This document shows positions 1-8,414 of a DNA stretch of 64,000 nt, piece by piece (the stretch's first letter is position 1; each line of letters begins with the position of its first letter). A program made the position numbers and the translations under genes. The DNA lies in the NCBI GenBank assembly GCA_014650415.1, contig BMUX01000004.1:434001-498000 (forward strand). The letters run 5' to 3'. Below the pieces are notes generated by a model. That model did not search any database and was not told where the DNA came from. It saw only the letters and a list, made by a program, of their open reading frames with translations. The DNA is from Streptomyces spiroverticillatus. GTDB lineage: Bacteria; Actinomycetota; Actinomycetes; Streptomycetales; Streptomycetaceae.

Positions 1-167
1 TGCTGGCGATGCGTCCGCCGGAGCTGTCGGAGAAGCTGTCGATGTCCTTCCGGCTGCCGAAGACGCCGGGCGAGCTGCGGCTGCGGGACATCAAGGTCGA
101 GCCGGAGGGCATCCGGGCGGACCTGAACGGGACGGGGCTGACGTTCGGGGACGTGGCGGGCAAGTAG
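1..167 (+). CDS. C-terminal fragment of a DUF2993 (LmeA-like) protein
   Basis: The last 54 codons and the TAG stop of a gene that begins outside the window; the frame starts at base 3. The visible end alternates short hydrophobic and charged strands (LRDIKVEPEGIRADL) and closes with a short polar tail. This resembles the C-terminus of the DUF2993 family, actinobacterial envelope proteins related to the phospholipid-binding LmeA. With so little sequence the family call is a pattern judgement only. It is separated from the next gene by about 190 bases and shows no functional link to it. Confidence 0.5.
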   Translation, partial: LAMRPPELSEKLSMSFRLPKTPGELRLRDIKVEPEGIRADLNGTGLTFGDVAGK

Positions 168-301
168 GCCGCGCGTGTACGGGGCCGGGCGCGGCGGCGC
201 CCGGCCCTTCGCGCGCCCTGGGGGCTCCGCCGGAGGTGCAACCACTCGGGACCGGAACACCCCGCCCCCGTGCACCCCTTACGCCACACCCAAACGACCC
301 G

Positions 302-317
302 CAGTGCAATTTCACAT
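302..317. promoter_or_regulatory. Quasi-palindromic operator upstream of the S9 peptidase
   Basis: The 16 bases CAGTGCAATTTCACAT contain the quasi-palindrome GTG-N-AATT-N-CAC at 304-315. The identical 16-mer occurs on the minus strand at 10892-10877, between the collagenase and aminopeptidase P genes. It ends 44 bases before the S9 start codon, and the second copy sits 42 bases before the aminopeptidase start. The AT-rich block stands out against about 72% GC. I infer a shared transcription-factor site; the factor is not identified. Confidence 0.6.
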
Positions 318-361
318 ACCACTCCTTGACCTCCGCACCACCCTCCGGCGACGATCTCCCC

Positions 362-2425
362 ATGCCCCTGGAACCCCTGAGCGACCCCTTCCTCGCCCTC
401 TCCGCCCGCACCGCCCGCTTCTCCTACGGCGCCCCGCGCGCCACCTCCTTCGCCGACGACGGCGCGCGCCTCTTCTTCCTGCGCTCGGCCGGACCCACCG
501 ACCCGTACGACGACCTCTGGATCCTGGACACCGCCACCGGCGAGGAGCACCGGCTCACCGACTGCCGCACCCTCGCCCCGAGCGGCGGCGAACCCCCGCT
601 GGTGGAAAGGCAGTTGAGGGAGCGCATCCGTCTCGTCGCGGCCGGTATCGGCTCGTACGTGCTCTCCGGTGACGGCCGCTTCGCCGTCTTCGCCCTGTAC
701 GGCCGCCTGTTCCGCGTCGCCACCGCCCCGGACGCCAAGCCGCAGCCGCAGGAACTCCCCACGCCGGGCCCGGTCTTCGACCCGCGCCCGAACGCGGACG
801 GCTCACGGATCGCGTACGTCAGCGAGAACCGCCTGTACGTCGTGGACTGCGACCGGGACGTCACCGCGCAGGTCTCCCCGGAGGACGGCGCCCGCTGGGG
901 TGTCGCCGAGTTCGCGGCGGCCGAGGAGCTGGGCCGCTCTCGCGGCCACTGGTGGGCGCCGGACGGCCGCACCCTGCTGGCCGCCCGGGTGGACGAGTCG
1001 GCGCTGCCCCGCCTGGACTACGGCGGCGAGTTCGCGTACCCGCAGGCCGGCGGCCCGAACGCGGACGTGCAGCTGTGGGCACTGGGCGAGGGCCACCACG
1101 TACACCTGGAGTGGGACACGTCGGCGCACCCGTACGTCACGGACGCCGGGTGGCAGTCGGACACCGAGATCCGGCTGACGGTGCAGGACCGGCTCCAGCG
1201 CGAGCTGCTCTGGCTGGCAGCAGACCCGGCATCGGGCACCACCCGGGTGCTGTCGCGGACGACGCACGCACTGTGGGTGGAGCAAGTGCCGGGCACTCCG
1301 GCCGAATTGACGGATGGTCGGATTCTGACGCCGGGCGAGACCGTGGACGGCGGTGCGCAGGCACTGGTGGCGGACGGGCGGCTGCTCACCGGGCCCGAAC
1401 TCCAAGTGCGCTCTTTCGCGGGCGAGTTCGAGGGCTCGCTCGTGGTCGAGGCGGCTCTCGACGAGCCCGCCGACCAGCATGTCGTCCTGATCGACCCGGC
1501 GAGCGGGGCGGTGCGTCCGCTGACCGAGGGCCCCGGGGTGCACGCCGTGGTGGTGTCGTCCGGGGCGCTGCTGATCGTGTCGGCGGTACCGGGCGAGCAG
1601 GTCCGGCGTACCGTACGCACCTCCGACGGCCGGGAGTTGGAACTGCGCAGCCTCGCCGAGCCGCTGCCGTACACGGTCGCGCCGCGCTTCGCCCGGGTCA
1701 CCACCCACCGCCTCCCGACTCAGGTGGTGCTGCCGCGCGGGCATGTCGCCGGGGAGCGGCTGCCCGTACTCCTGGACGTGTACGGCGGTCCGGGCGCGCA
1801 GGCCGTGACCAGCGACCCGCAGGCGCAGCAGCACCGGCAGTGGTGGGCCGACCAGGGCTTCGCGGTGGTGACGGTCGACAACCGGGGCACCTCGAACGTC
1901 TCGCCCGCGTTCACGCACGCCATGTACCGGGACTTCTCCCGCATCACGCTCGACGACCAGGTGGCGGCGCTGCACGAACTCGGTTCGCTGCACCCGGAGT
2001 TGGACCTGACCCGGGTCGCGGTGCGCGGCTGGTCGTACGGCGGCTACCTGGCGGCGCTCGCGGTGCTGCGGCGGCCGGACGTGTTCCACGCGGGGGTGGC
2101 GGGTGCGCCGCCCACCGACTTCCGGGAGTACGACACGGCGTACACGGAACGGTACTTGGGGCTGCCCGAGGAGAACCCCGAGGTGTACGAGGCGGACTCG
2201 CTGCGCGGTGACGCCGCCGGGCTGAGCCGTCCGCTGCTGCTGGTGCACGGCCTCGCCGACGACAACGTGCACCCGACGCACACCTTCCGTCTGTCGGAGG
2301 CGCTGACCGAGGCGGGCCGGGAGCACGAGCTGCTGACGCTGCCGGGGATCTCGCACATGACGCCGGGCGGGGTGCGGGAGCAGCTGATGGAGCACGATCT
2401 GGCTTTCCTGAAGCGGGTGTTGTAG
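362..2425 (+). CDS. S9 family (dipeptidyl-peptidase IV-like) serine peptidase
   Basis: A 687-residue cytosolic peptidase expected to release dipeptides, usually Xaa-Pro, from imported oligopeptides. Residues about 1-430 form the DPP-IV-type beta-propeller and about 440-687 the alpha/beta-hydrolase domain. The nucleophile is Ser558 in GWSYGG, the acid lies in GLADDNV (about residue 633) and the base is His665 in GISHM. No signal peptide is seen. The ATG at 362 is chosen because homology starts right after it (MPLEPLSDPFLALSARTARF); upstream in-frame codons are non-coding in character. It sits beside a peptide importer on the opposite strand, shares its operator with the collagenase/aminopeptidase P divergon, and fits a proline-rich peptide catabolic role. 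Exact cleavage specificity is inferred from the family. Confidence 0.9.
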   Translation: MPLEPLSDPFLALSARTARFSYGAPRATSFADDGARLFFLRSAGPTDPYDDLWILDTATGEEHRLTDCRTLAPSGGEPPLVERQLRERIRLVAAGIGSYVLSGDGRFAVFALYGRLFRVATAPDAKPQPQELPTPGPVFDPRPNADGSRIAYVSENRLYVVDCDRDVTAQVSPEDGARWGVAEFAAAEELGRSRGHWWAPDGRTLLAARVDESALPRLDYGGEFAYPQAGGPNADVQLWALGEGHHVHLEWDTSAHPYVTDAGWQSDTEIRLTVQDRLQRELLWLAADPASGTTRVLSRTTHALWVEQVPGTPAELTDGRILTPGETVDGGAQALVADGRLLTGPELQVRSFAGEFEGSLVVEAALDEPADQHVVLIDPASGAVRPLTEGPGVHAVVVSSGALLIVSAVPGEQVRRTVRTSDGRELELRSLAEPLPYTVAPRFARVTTHRLPTQVVLPRGHVAGERLPVLLDVYGGPGAQAVTSDPQAQQHRQWWADQGFAVVTVDNRGTSNVSPAFTHAMYRDFSRITLDDQVAALHELGSLHPELDLTRVAVRGWSYGGYLAALAVLRRPDVFHAGVAGAPPTDFREYDTAYTERYLGLPEENPEVYEADSLRGDAAGLSRPLLLVHGLADDNVHPTHTFRLSEALTEAGREHELLTLPGISHMTPGGVREQLMEHDLAFLKRVL

Positions 2426-2430
2426 TCACG

Positions 2431-2472
2431 CGAAGAAGCCCCGGGGCCCCGCAGGGTCCCGGGGCTTCTTCG
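2431..2472. terminator. Bidirectional terminator between S9 peptidase and oppF
   Basis: A perfect 15-bp inverted repeat, 2431-2445 pairing with 2458-2472 (CGAAGAAGCCCCGGG and its complement), with a 12-base loop. It lies between two convergent genes, five bases after the S9 stop and five before the oppF stop, so it can serve both strands. Confidence 0.85.
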
Positions 2473-2477
2473 TGCCC

Positions 2478-3491
2478 TCAGTACGGGAAGTGGCAGGCCA
2501 CCTCCCGCCGCTCCCCCGGCATCCCGATCCTCAGCAGCGGCCGCTCGGTGCGGCAGACGTCCTGCGCCCTCGGGCAGCGCGGGTGGAAGGTGCAGCCGGG
2601 CGGCGGGGAGGCCGGGCTCGGCGGGTCGCCGAGGAGGGTGATGCGTTCGCGGGCCCGCTCGGCGGCCGGGTCGGGCAGCGGGACGGCGGAGAGCAGGGCC
2701 TTGGTGTAGGGGTGGGCGGGGTTGTCGTACACCTCGTGCTTGTCGCCGATCTCGACGATCCGGCCCAGGTACATGACGGCGACCCGGTCGCAGACCCGCT
2801 TGACCACGGACAGGTCGTGCGCGATGAAGACGTACGCGAGGCCGAGTTCGCGCCGCAGCCGCTCCATCAGGTTGACGACCTGCGCCTGTACGGAGACGTC
2901 GAGCGCGGAGACGGGTTCGTCGGCGACGACCAGACGGGGGTCGGTGGCCAGCGAGCGGGCGATGCCGATGCGCTGTGCCTGGCCGCCGGAGAACTCGTGC
3001 GGATAGCGGTCGATGTGCTCGGGGATGAGCCCGACCAGTTCCATCAACTCGGCTGCCCTGGCGCGGGCTTGGGCCACCGACTTTCCCTGCACCAACAGCG
3101 GGTCCGCGATGATGCGCGCTACCGTCTGACGGGGATTCAGCGAGGAGTGCGGGTCCTGGAAGACCATCTGGAGGTGCTTGCGGTGCGGGCGCATCGCGGA
3201 CGGTTTCAGATGGGTGATGTCGGCGCCGTCGAAGGAGACGCTGCCGGAGGTCGGTTCCAGGAGACGGACGATCATCCGCCCGGTGGTCGACTTCCCGCAC
3301 CCCGACTCGCCGACCAGACCCAGCGTCTCCCCCGCCCCGAGATCGAAGCTCACCCCGTCAACCGCCTTGATTCCGGGGCTCTTTCGCCCCGACCGGGTGC
3401 GCTTCCCGGGGAAGGTCATCGTGAGGTCGCGCACCGACAGCAGCGGTGCGCCCGTCTGCGCCTCGACGGGTGCGGCGGCGGGTGCGGTCAT
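2478..3491 (-). CDS. Oligopeptide ABC transporter ATP-binding subunit (OppF/DppF type)
   Basis: A 337-residue ATPase of the peptide/nickel ABC importer family; it pairs with the OppD-type ATPase encoded upstream to power uptake of oligopeptides. Visible motifs are Walker A GESGCGKST near residue 63, Q-loop VFQDP, signature FSGGQ, Walker B LVVADEP and the H-loop in IAHDL. The C-terminal oligopeptide domain has the cysteine-containing GCTFHPRCP motif. The start ATG at 3491 follows AGGAGG at a 7-base spacing. It is the last gene of a five-gene operon. Its first 8 codons are duplicated in the tiny upstream ORF 3488-3529, whose TGA overlaps this ATG. The collagenase gene just upstream of the operon suggests collagen-derived peptides as substrates (inference). 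Confidence 0.92.
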   Translation of the reverse strand: MTAPAAAPVEAQTGAPLLSVRDLTMTFPGKRTRSGRKSPGIKAVDGVSFDLGAGETLGLVGESGCGKSTTGRMIVRLLEPTSGSVSFDGADITHLKPSAMRPHRKHLQMVFQDPHSSLNPRQTVARIIADPLLVQGKSVAQARARAAELMELVGLIPEHIDRYPHEFSGGQAQRIGIARSLATDPRLVVADEPVSALDVSVQAQVVNLMERLRRELGLAYVFIAHDLSVVKRVCDRVAVMYLGRIVEIGDKHEVYDNPAHPYTKALLSAVPLPDPAAERARERITLLGDPPSPASPPPGCTFHPRCPRAQDVCRTERPLLRIGMPGERREVACHFPY

Positions 3492-3543
3492 CGGACGGCC
3501 TCCTGGGGTGCGGCGGCGGGTGCGGTCATCGGACGGCCTCCTG
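3468..3543. repeat. Perfect 38-bp tandem duplication at the oppD/oppF junction
   Basis: Bases 3468-3505 and 3506-3543 are identical over 38 bases. Each copy carries the ribosome-binding site AGGAGG and an overlapping TGA/ATG pair. The duplication inserted one extra stop-start junction between oppD and oppF and creates the 13-codon ORF at 3488-3529. Confidence 0.95.
3488..3529 (-). CDS. 13-codon junction ORF between oppD and oppF
   Basis: Reads MTAPAAAPQEAVR then TGA. Its ATG overlaps the oppD stop (ATGA, 3529-3526) and its TGA overlaps the oppF ATG (ATGA, 3491-3488). It has its own AGGAGG seven bases upstream. The first eight codons equal those of oppF and the last five equal those of oppD, as expected from the 38-bp tandem duplication. 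It may act as a translational-coupling spacer or be neutral; no peptide function can be claimed. A similar ORF at 5531-5575 in the same operon makes retention more notable. Confidence 0.55.
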   Translation of the reverse strand: MTAPAAAPQEAVR

Positions 3544-4548
3544 CGCCAGGGGCGCGGTCAGGTGACAGGCGGCCCGGTGGTCGAGGGACCCCTCGGACCG
3601 TTCCGACAGGGGTACGAACGCGGGTCGTACGGTGTCGCAGCGCTCCCGCAGCTCCGGCCCCACCGCTTCCGCGTCCCGTGCCGCACAGCGCGGCGCGAAT
3701 GCGCACCCCGCCGCAGGGGCCAGCAGCGACGGCGGTGATCCGGCGATGGCCCGCAGCGGGGCGTCGTCGGGGTCGTCGAGGCGGGGCAGCGAGTCCAGCA
3801 GCCCGCGCGTGTACGGGTGGGCGGAGGCGGTGAACAGGGCGTCCACCGAGGCCTGTTCGGCCGCCCGGCCGCCGTACATGACCAGGACCTCGTGGGCGAC
3901 CCGGGCGACGACGCCCAGGTCGTGGGTGATCATGACGACGCCGAGTCCCCGGTCCTGCTGGAGGCGGGCGATCAGCTCCAGGATCTGCGCCTGGACGGTG
4001 ACGTCGAGGGCGGTGGTGGGCTCGTCCGCGATGAGCAGATCGGGTTCGCAGGCGAGCGCCATGGCGATCATGGCGCGCTGGCGCATGCCGCCGGAGAACT
4101 GGTGCGGGTACTCCCCCGCCCGGCGGGCTGGTTCCGGGACGCCGACCTCGCCGAGCATGTCGATCGCGCGCCTGCGGGCGACGGAGCGGCTGCTGCGGAA
4201 GTGGACGCGGTGGTGCTCGGCGATCTGCTCGCCGACGGTGTAGTAGGGGTGGAGGCTGGACAGCGGGTCCTGGAAGATCATCGCCATCCGGCGGCCCCGC
4301 AGCGTGGACAGCTCCTTCTCGGGGAGCCCGGTCAGCTCACGCCCGTCGAGCTTGATGGAGCCCTCGACGCGGGCGCTGCGGTGCAGGCCCATGACGGCGA
4401 GCGAAGTGACCGACTTGCCGGAGCCCGACTCGCCGACGATGCCCAGCGTGCGCCCCGCCTCGACGCCGAAGCCGATCCCGTCGACGGCACGCACAACACC
4501 ACGATCGGTCGTGAACTCCACGCTCAGATCGGAGACTTGAAGGAGCAT
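3526..4548 (-). CDS. Oligopeptide ABC transporter ATP-binding subunit (OppD/DppD type)
   Basis: A 340-residue ATPase, partner of the OppF-type subunit. Motifs seen: Walker A GESGSGKS near residue 38, Q-loop IFQDP, signature FSGGMRQR, Walker B LLIADEP, D-loop ALD and H-loop ITHDL. A C-terminal peptide-transporter extension carries GCAFAPRC. The ATG at 4548 overlaps the stop of the permease gene (TGATG), giving tight coupling. The stop at 3526 overlaps the start of the 13-codon junction ORF. Homology begins at MLLQVSDLSVEF, which fixes the start although the frame remains open far upstream inside the permease gene. Confidence 0.92.
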   Translation of the reverse strand: MLLQVSDLSVEFTTDRGVVRAVDGIGFGVEAGRTLGIVGESGSGKSVTSLAVMGLHRSARVEGSIKLDGRELTGLPEKELSTLRGRRMAMIFQDPLSSLHPYYTVGEQIAEHHRVHFRSSRSVARRRAIDMLGEVGVPEPARRAGEYPHQFSGGMRQRAMIAMALACEPDLLIADEPTTALDVTVQAQILELIARLQQDRGLGVVMITHDLGVVARVAHEVLVMYGGRAAEQASVDALFTASAHPYTRGLLDSLPRLDDPDDAPLRAIAGSPPSLLAPAAGCAFAPRCAARDAEAVGPELRERCDTVRPAFVPLSERSEGSLDHRAACHLTAPLAQEAVR

Positions 4549-5534
4549 CAGTACCTCACCCTCGGGTCGACGACGGCGTAGAGCAGGTCGACGACCAGGT
4601 TGGCGACGACGATGAAGAAGGCGGCCATCAGCGTCACCCCGAGCACCACCGGCTGGTCGGCGGTGCTGAGCGCGCCGTAGAAGAGCCGGCCCACGCCCGG
4701 CAGTCCGAAGATGGATTCGGTGATGACGGCCCCGGCGAGCAGTCCGCCGAGGTCCATGCCGAAGAGCGTGAGGATGGGGGTCATGCCGGAGCGCAGGCCG
4801 TGTTTGACGACGACGGTGCGTTCGGGCATGCCCTTGGCGCGTGCGGTGCGGATGTACGGCTCCGCCATCGCTTCGATCATGGAGCCGCGGCTCTGCCGGG
4901 CGTACATGGCCGCGTACAGCAGCGCGAGCGCGATCCACGGCAGCAGCAGGTTGATTGCCCAGGTCACGGGCCCTGCGGTGAAGTCGTGGTACTCGGGGTA
5001 CGGGAGGATTCCGGCGATCCGGATCACCCCGTAGATGAGCATGACCGAGGTGAAGTAGACGGGCAGCGAGGCGGCCGCGACCGCGCCGACCATGAGGGTG
5101 CGGTCGGTGAGGGTGTTCTTGCGCAGGGCCGCGACGACCCCGGCGCCGAGTCCGAGCACGAGCCACAGCGCGGCCGCGCCGACGGCCAGCGACGCGGAGA
5201 CGGGCAGCCGGTCGAGCAGCAGGTCCCAGACGGGGAGCGAGTTCTCGTACGAGTAGCCCAGGCACGGGAAGTCGCACTGGAGGGCGTACTGCCCGGTGCC
5301 CAGCGTGCGGCCGGTGAAGATGCCGGTGAGGAAGTCGGCGAACTGCCGCCACAGCGGGAGGTCGAGCCCCAGGTGGTGGCGTACGGCTTCCAGGCGTTCG
5401 GGGCTGCATGTCTTGCCGCAGGCGGCTGCGGCGGGGTCGGCGGGCAGGACGTAGAAGATGACGAAGGTGACGGCGGCGATGGCCAGCAGCACCCCGAGGA
5501 CGCCGGCGAGGCGGCGCAGGAGATAGGTGATCAT
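4548..5534 (-). CDS. Oligopeptide ABC transporter permease (OppB/DppB type)
   Basis: A 328-residue inner-membrane permease. The N-terminal helix (MITYLLRRLAGVLGVLLAIA) is followed by an extracytoplasmic region of about 90 residues and five more hydrophobic segments. The cytoplasmic EAA loop is recognisable as YIRTARAKGMPERTVVVKH. The periplasmic loop carries four cysteines (ACGKTC and QCDFPC), possibly forming disulphides; this is more than usual for the family. The ATG at 5534 overlaps the TGA of a 14-codon junction ORF and is preceded by GGGAGGAG. Confidence 0.9.
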   Translation of the reverse strand: MITYLLRRLAGVLGVLLAIAAVTFVIFYVLPADPAAAACGKTCSPERLEAVRHHLGLDLPLWRQFADFLTGIFTGRTLGTGQYALQCDFPCLGYSYENSLPVWDLLLDRLPVSASLAVGAAALWLVLGLGAGVVAALRKNTLTDRTLMVGAVAAASLPVYFTSVMLIYGVIRIAGILPYPEYHDFTAGPVTWAINLLLPWIALALLYAAMYARQSRGSMIEAMAEPYIRTARAKGMPERTVVVKHGLRSGMTPILTLFGMDLGGLLAGAVITESIFGLPGVGRLFYGALSTADQPVVLGVTLMAAFFIVVANLVVDLLYAVVDPRVRY

Positions 5535-5575
5535 GCGCTGCGGGCTCCTCCCGGGTCGCAGATGTGGGCGGTCAT
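5531..5575 (-). CDS. 14-codon junction ORF between oppC and oppB
   Basis: Reads MTAHICDPGGARSA then TGA. The ATG overlaps the oppC stop (ATGA, 5575-5572) and its own TGA overlaps the oppB ATG (ATGA, 5534-5531). Its last residues DPGGARSA mirror the oppC C-terminus DPRGARSA, so it arose by duplication of the junction. It contains a better ribosome-binding site (GGGAGGAG) than the parent copy (GAGGGGGG). Function unknown; it has the same architecture as the ORF at 3488-3529. Confidence 0.5.
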   Translation of the reverse strand: MTAHICDPGGARSA

Positions 5576-5607
5576 GCGCTGCGGGCCCCCCTCGGGTCGA
5601 GGATGTC
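5531..5607. repeat. Diverged tandem duplication at the oppC/oppB junction
   Basis: On the minus strand, bases 5607-5572 (the oppC end) and 5566-5531 match at about 30 of 36 positions, with a 41-base period. Both end in GCCCGCAGCGCATGA. This is the older, diverged counterpart of the perfect 38-bp duplication at 3468-3543. Confidence 0.8.
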
Positions 5608-6549
5608 GCGCAGGGCGTCGCCGAGGAGGGTGAAGGCGAGCACGGCCAGGAAGAGGAAGGCGGAGGGGATGAGGAAGTAGGTGGGGTCGGTCTCGTAGAA
5701 GGTGACGCTCTCGGCGATCATCTGGCCCCAGGAGGCGGTCGGCGGGCGCACGCCGACGCCCAGGTAGGAGAGCGCCGCCTCGGTGCTGATCATGCCGGGG
5801 ATCAGGAGGGTCGTGTACGCGATGACCGGGCCGAGCACGCCGGGCAGGACGTCGCGGGTGAGGATGCGCCAGGGTCCCGAGCCCGCGAGGCGGGCGGCGT
5901 CGACGTACTCGCGGTGTTTGAGCGAGAGGGTCTGGCCGCGGACGACGCGGGCGATGCCGGGCCAGCCGAAGAGGCCGATGACGGCGGTCATCAGGACGAT
6001 CCGGTTGACGTCCCTGGCCACCGACATCATCGCGATCATGAAGATGAGGGAGGGGAAGGACATGGTCAGGTCCATCAGGCGGCTGAGTGCGGAGTCCACC
6101 TTGCCGCCGAAGTAGCCTGCGGCGATTCCGGCGGCGGTGCCGACCAGGACGACGATGGCGGTCGCGGTGAAGGCGATCAGCAGCGAGACCTGCGCTCCGT
6201 GCACGACCCGGGCGAACAGGTCGCGTCCGGTGCCCGGTTCGACGCCCAGCCAGTGCTCGGAGCTGATGCCGCCCAGCGGGCCGATCGGCAGCCCGCCGAG
6301 GTAGGGGTCGACGGCGGACTTGTCGAACTCGTCGGGGGCCCAGCCGCCGAGGGCGGCCAGCCAGGGCGCGGTGAGCGCCATCAGTACGAACAGGACGACG
6401 ACGCCGAGGCTGACCTTGACGGCCGGGCGGCGGGCCAGTTCGCGCCGGGCGAGCTGCCAGGGGCTGCTGCCCGGCGGTACGGCCGCGGCCGCGGCCGGCG
6501 GGGGCGATTTCGGCCCCCGCGGCGCGGTGAGAGGAGGAGTGGCGGTCAT
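5572..6549 (-). CDS. Oligopeptide ABC transporter permease (OppC/DppC type)
   Basis: A 325-residue permease. After a proline- and alanine-rich cytoplasmic N-terminus (residues 1-45) there is one membrane helix (VSLGVVVLFVLMALTAPWLA). An extracytoplasmic segment with the family motif HWLGVEPGTGRDLFARVVHG follows, then five more helices. The EAA loop reads YVDAARLAGSGPWRILTRDVLP. The ATG at 6549 lies 14 bases after the substrate-binding-protein stop. The C-terminus DILDPRGARSA is the parental copy of the duplicated junction. Confidence 0.9.
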   Translation of the reverse strand: MTATPPLTAPRGPKSPPPAAAAAVPPGSSPWQLARRELARRPAVKVSLGVVVLFVLMALTAPWLAALGGWAPDEFDKSAVDPYLGGLPIGPLGGISSEHWLGVEPGTGRDLFARVVHGAQVSLLIAFTATAIVVLVGTAAGIAAGYFGGKVDSALSRLMDLTMSFPSLIFMIAMMSVARDVNRIVLMTAVIGLFGWPGIARVVRGQTLSLKHREYVDAARLAGSGPWRILTRDVLPGVLGPVIAYTTLLIPGMISTEAALSYLGVGVRPPTASWGQMIAESVTFYETDPTYFLIPSAFLFLAVLAFTLLGDALRDILDPRGARSA

Positions 6550-6563
6550 GGCTTGACGGACCC

Positions 6564-8312
6564 TCAGCCCTGGTTCTTCTTGGGGTCCTTGAGGCCGATC
6601 GTCGCGTAGTCGAGCTGGCCGGACCAGACCGGGTGGCCGAACGCGCCCGCGACGTTGGTGCCGACCAGCAGCGGCTTGCGGCCGATGATCATCGGTACGG
6701 CGGGGTGCTTGGCGAGGATCTGCGCGTCGAGGTCGAGCCACGCCTTGTCGGCATGGGCGACGTCGGGCATGGCGGCGATCTCGTCGAGGCGCTTCATGGT
6801 CGCCTCGTCGCGGAACTGGCTGTTGTTGCCCATGTTCCCGGTCTCCTTGATGAAGCGGCCGTCGAAGACGAACGGCAGGAAGGAGGAGCCGTTGGGGTAG
6901 TCGGGGCACCAGCCGCCGAAGACCATCTCGGGGGCGGACTTGATCGCGCCGACCGCGTCGTTGTACGCCGCCGGGTCGACGGTCTCGATCTTCACCTTGA
7001 TCCCGGCCTTGCCCAGGCCCTGCTGGGCGGCCTCGGCGCGGGCCTTGTCGCCCGTCGACACGGTGAGGGTGACGTCCAGGCTCGGCTTGCCCGCCTCCTT
7101 GAGAAGCTGCTTGGCCTTCTCGGGGTCGCCGGCCGGAGCGATCTTGAGGGTGTCGGGCTGCTTGCCGCCGGTCATGGACGGCGGCATGTAGGCGGTGGCG
7201 ATCTCGTTGAGCGCGGGTCCGCCGCCCGCGGTGACCACGGCCTCCTTGTCCAGGGCGTACTGGACGGCCTCGCGTGCCTTGGGGTCGTTGAACGGGGCCC
7301 GGGAGGTGTTGAGCTGGAGCATCGTGGTGCAACCGCTCAGCTCCGCGACCAGCCGCTCCTTGACGGCGGGCTTGGGCAGCACCTTGGCGGCGCTCGGCGC
7401 GCCCATGTCGGACCACTGCACGGCGTTGGCGTCGGCGCCGCCGGAGGCGATGATGCGGTCGTCGATCTGGCCGCCCTTGAGGCCCATGACGACGACGAAC
7501 TTGTCCGGGTAGGCCTTGCGGACCGTGTCGGTGGACGCGTCCCAGTGCGGGTTGCGCACCAGGACGAGCTTCTTGTCCCGCGCGTACGAATCGATCTTGT
7601 ACGGTCCCGAGGAGAACGGCCGTGCGTCGTACTGGGCGCCCTTCTCCTGCTTCTGGGGCACCGGCGCGAAGGTGGGGAGGGTCGCGATGGAGGAGAACTC
7701 GGCGACGGGGCGGTTGAGTTCGAAGACGATGGTGTGGTCGTCCGGCGTCTTGATCGAGTCGAGGTGCTTGCCGGTCAGGGGGCCGGTGTAGCCCTTGGTG
7801 TTCGCCAGCAGGCGGGCCGCGTAGTCGGGGCCGCCGGTGAGGTCGGGGGCGAAGGAGCGCTCGACGTTGTACTTGATGTCCTGCGCCGTGATCTCCGATC
7901 CGTCCTCGTACTTCAGGCCCTTCTTCAGGGTGAAGGTCCAGGTCCTGCCGCCGTTGGAGGACGTGCCGAGGTCGGTGGCGAGGTCGGGGACGAGTTCGCT
8001 GCCGCTCTTGCCGGGTTCGGCCTTGAAGGTGACGAGGGTGCGGTAGAGCAGCCGGATGCCGAAGTCCATGATCGGCATGACCCAGTTGCGCGCCGGGTCG
8101 AGGTGGGAGAAGTCCTGGTTGGACAGGACGGTGAGGGTGCCGCCCTTGGCCGGGGTGCCGCCGACGATCTTGCCGTCGTTGGCGGCGGCCGGGTTGTTCC
8201 TGGCCTGGCCCTTGCCGCCGTCGTTCTTGGTGGCTCCGCCGCAGGCCGTGGCGCCGAGGGCGAGGGCGGTCACGAGGGTGGTGGCGAGGGCGATACGGGT
8301 GCGCTGGATCAT
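6564..8312 (-). CDS. Family 5 peptide-binding lipoprotein (OppA/DppA type)
   Basis: A 582-residue extracellular solute-binding protein, the specificity component of the importer. The N-terminus MIQRTRIALATTLVTALALG ends in a lipobox-like ATAC, with Cys as the lipidated residue, followed by a linker rich in Gly, Asn and Lys. SBP_bac_5 features include HLDPARNWVMPIMDFGIRLL and LKKGLKYEDGSEITAQDIKYNVERS. The ATG at 8312 has GGAG seven bases upstream and directly precedes the signal peptide; an ATG at 8336 is less likely. It is the first gene of the opp operon. Only about 100 bases separate it from the collagenase stop, with a terminator between. Confidence 0.9.
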   Translation of the reverse strand: MIQRTRIALATTLVTALALGATACGGATKNDGGKGQARNNPAAANDGKIVGGTPAKGGTLTVLSNQDFSHLDPARNWVMPIMDFGIRLLYRTLVTFKAEPGKSGSELVPDLATDLGTSSNGGRTWTFTLKKGLKYEDGSEITAQDIKYNVERSFAPDLTGGPDYAARLLANTKGYTGPLTGKHLDSIKTPDDHTIVFELNRPVAEFSSIATLPTFAPVPQKQEKGAQYDARPFSSGPYKIDSYARDKKLVLVRNPHWDASTDTVRKAYPDKFVVVMGLKGGQIDDRIIASGGADANAVQWSDMGAPSAAKVLPKPAVKERLVAELSGCTTMLQLNTSRAPFNDPKAREAVQYALDKEAVVTAGGGPALNEIATAYMPPSMTGGKQPDTLKIAPAGDPEKAKQLLKEAGKPSLDVTLTVSTGDKARAEAAQQGLGKAGIKVKIETVDPAAYNDAVGAIKSAPEMVFGGWCPDYPNGSSFLPFVFDGRFIKETGNMGNNSQFRDEATMKRLDEIAAMPDVAHADKAWLDLDAQILAKHPAVPMIIGRKPLLVGTNVAGAFGHPVWSGQLDYATIGLKDPKKNQG

Positions 8313-8337
8313 GGCTACTCCACGGGATACGGGCATG

Positions 8338-8375
8338 CCGGGGCCCGGCCCGACCTGAAACGGGCCGGGCCCCGG
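8338..8375 (-). terminator. Terminator between collagenase and the opp operon
   Basis: A perfect 15-bp inverted repeat (8338-8352 with 8361-8375, CCGGGGCCCGGCCCG and its complement) with an 8-base loop. It lies downstream of the collagenase and upstream of the oppA-type gene, both on the minus strand. It would end or attenuate read-through from the collagenase into the transporter operon. Confidence 0.75.
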
Positions 8376-8414
8376 GTGAGGGTGAGGGGTGGTGCCGGGG
8401 TGGTGCGGGTGGTG

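Noticed and set aside
236..361. In-frame upstream extension of the S9 peptidase (ATG at 236)
   Set aside because: It would place the operator inside the gene and adds non-homologous low-complexity residues; the ATG at 362 begins the conserved sequence.
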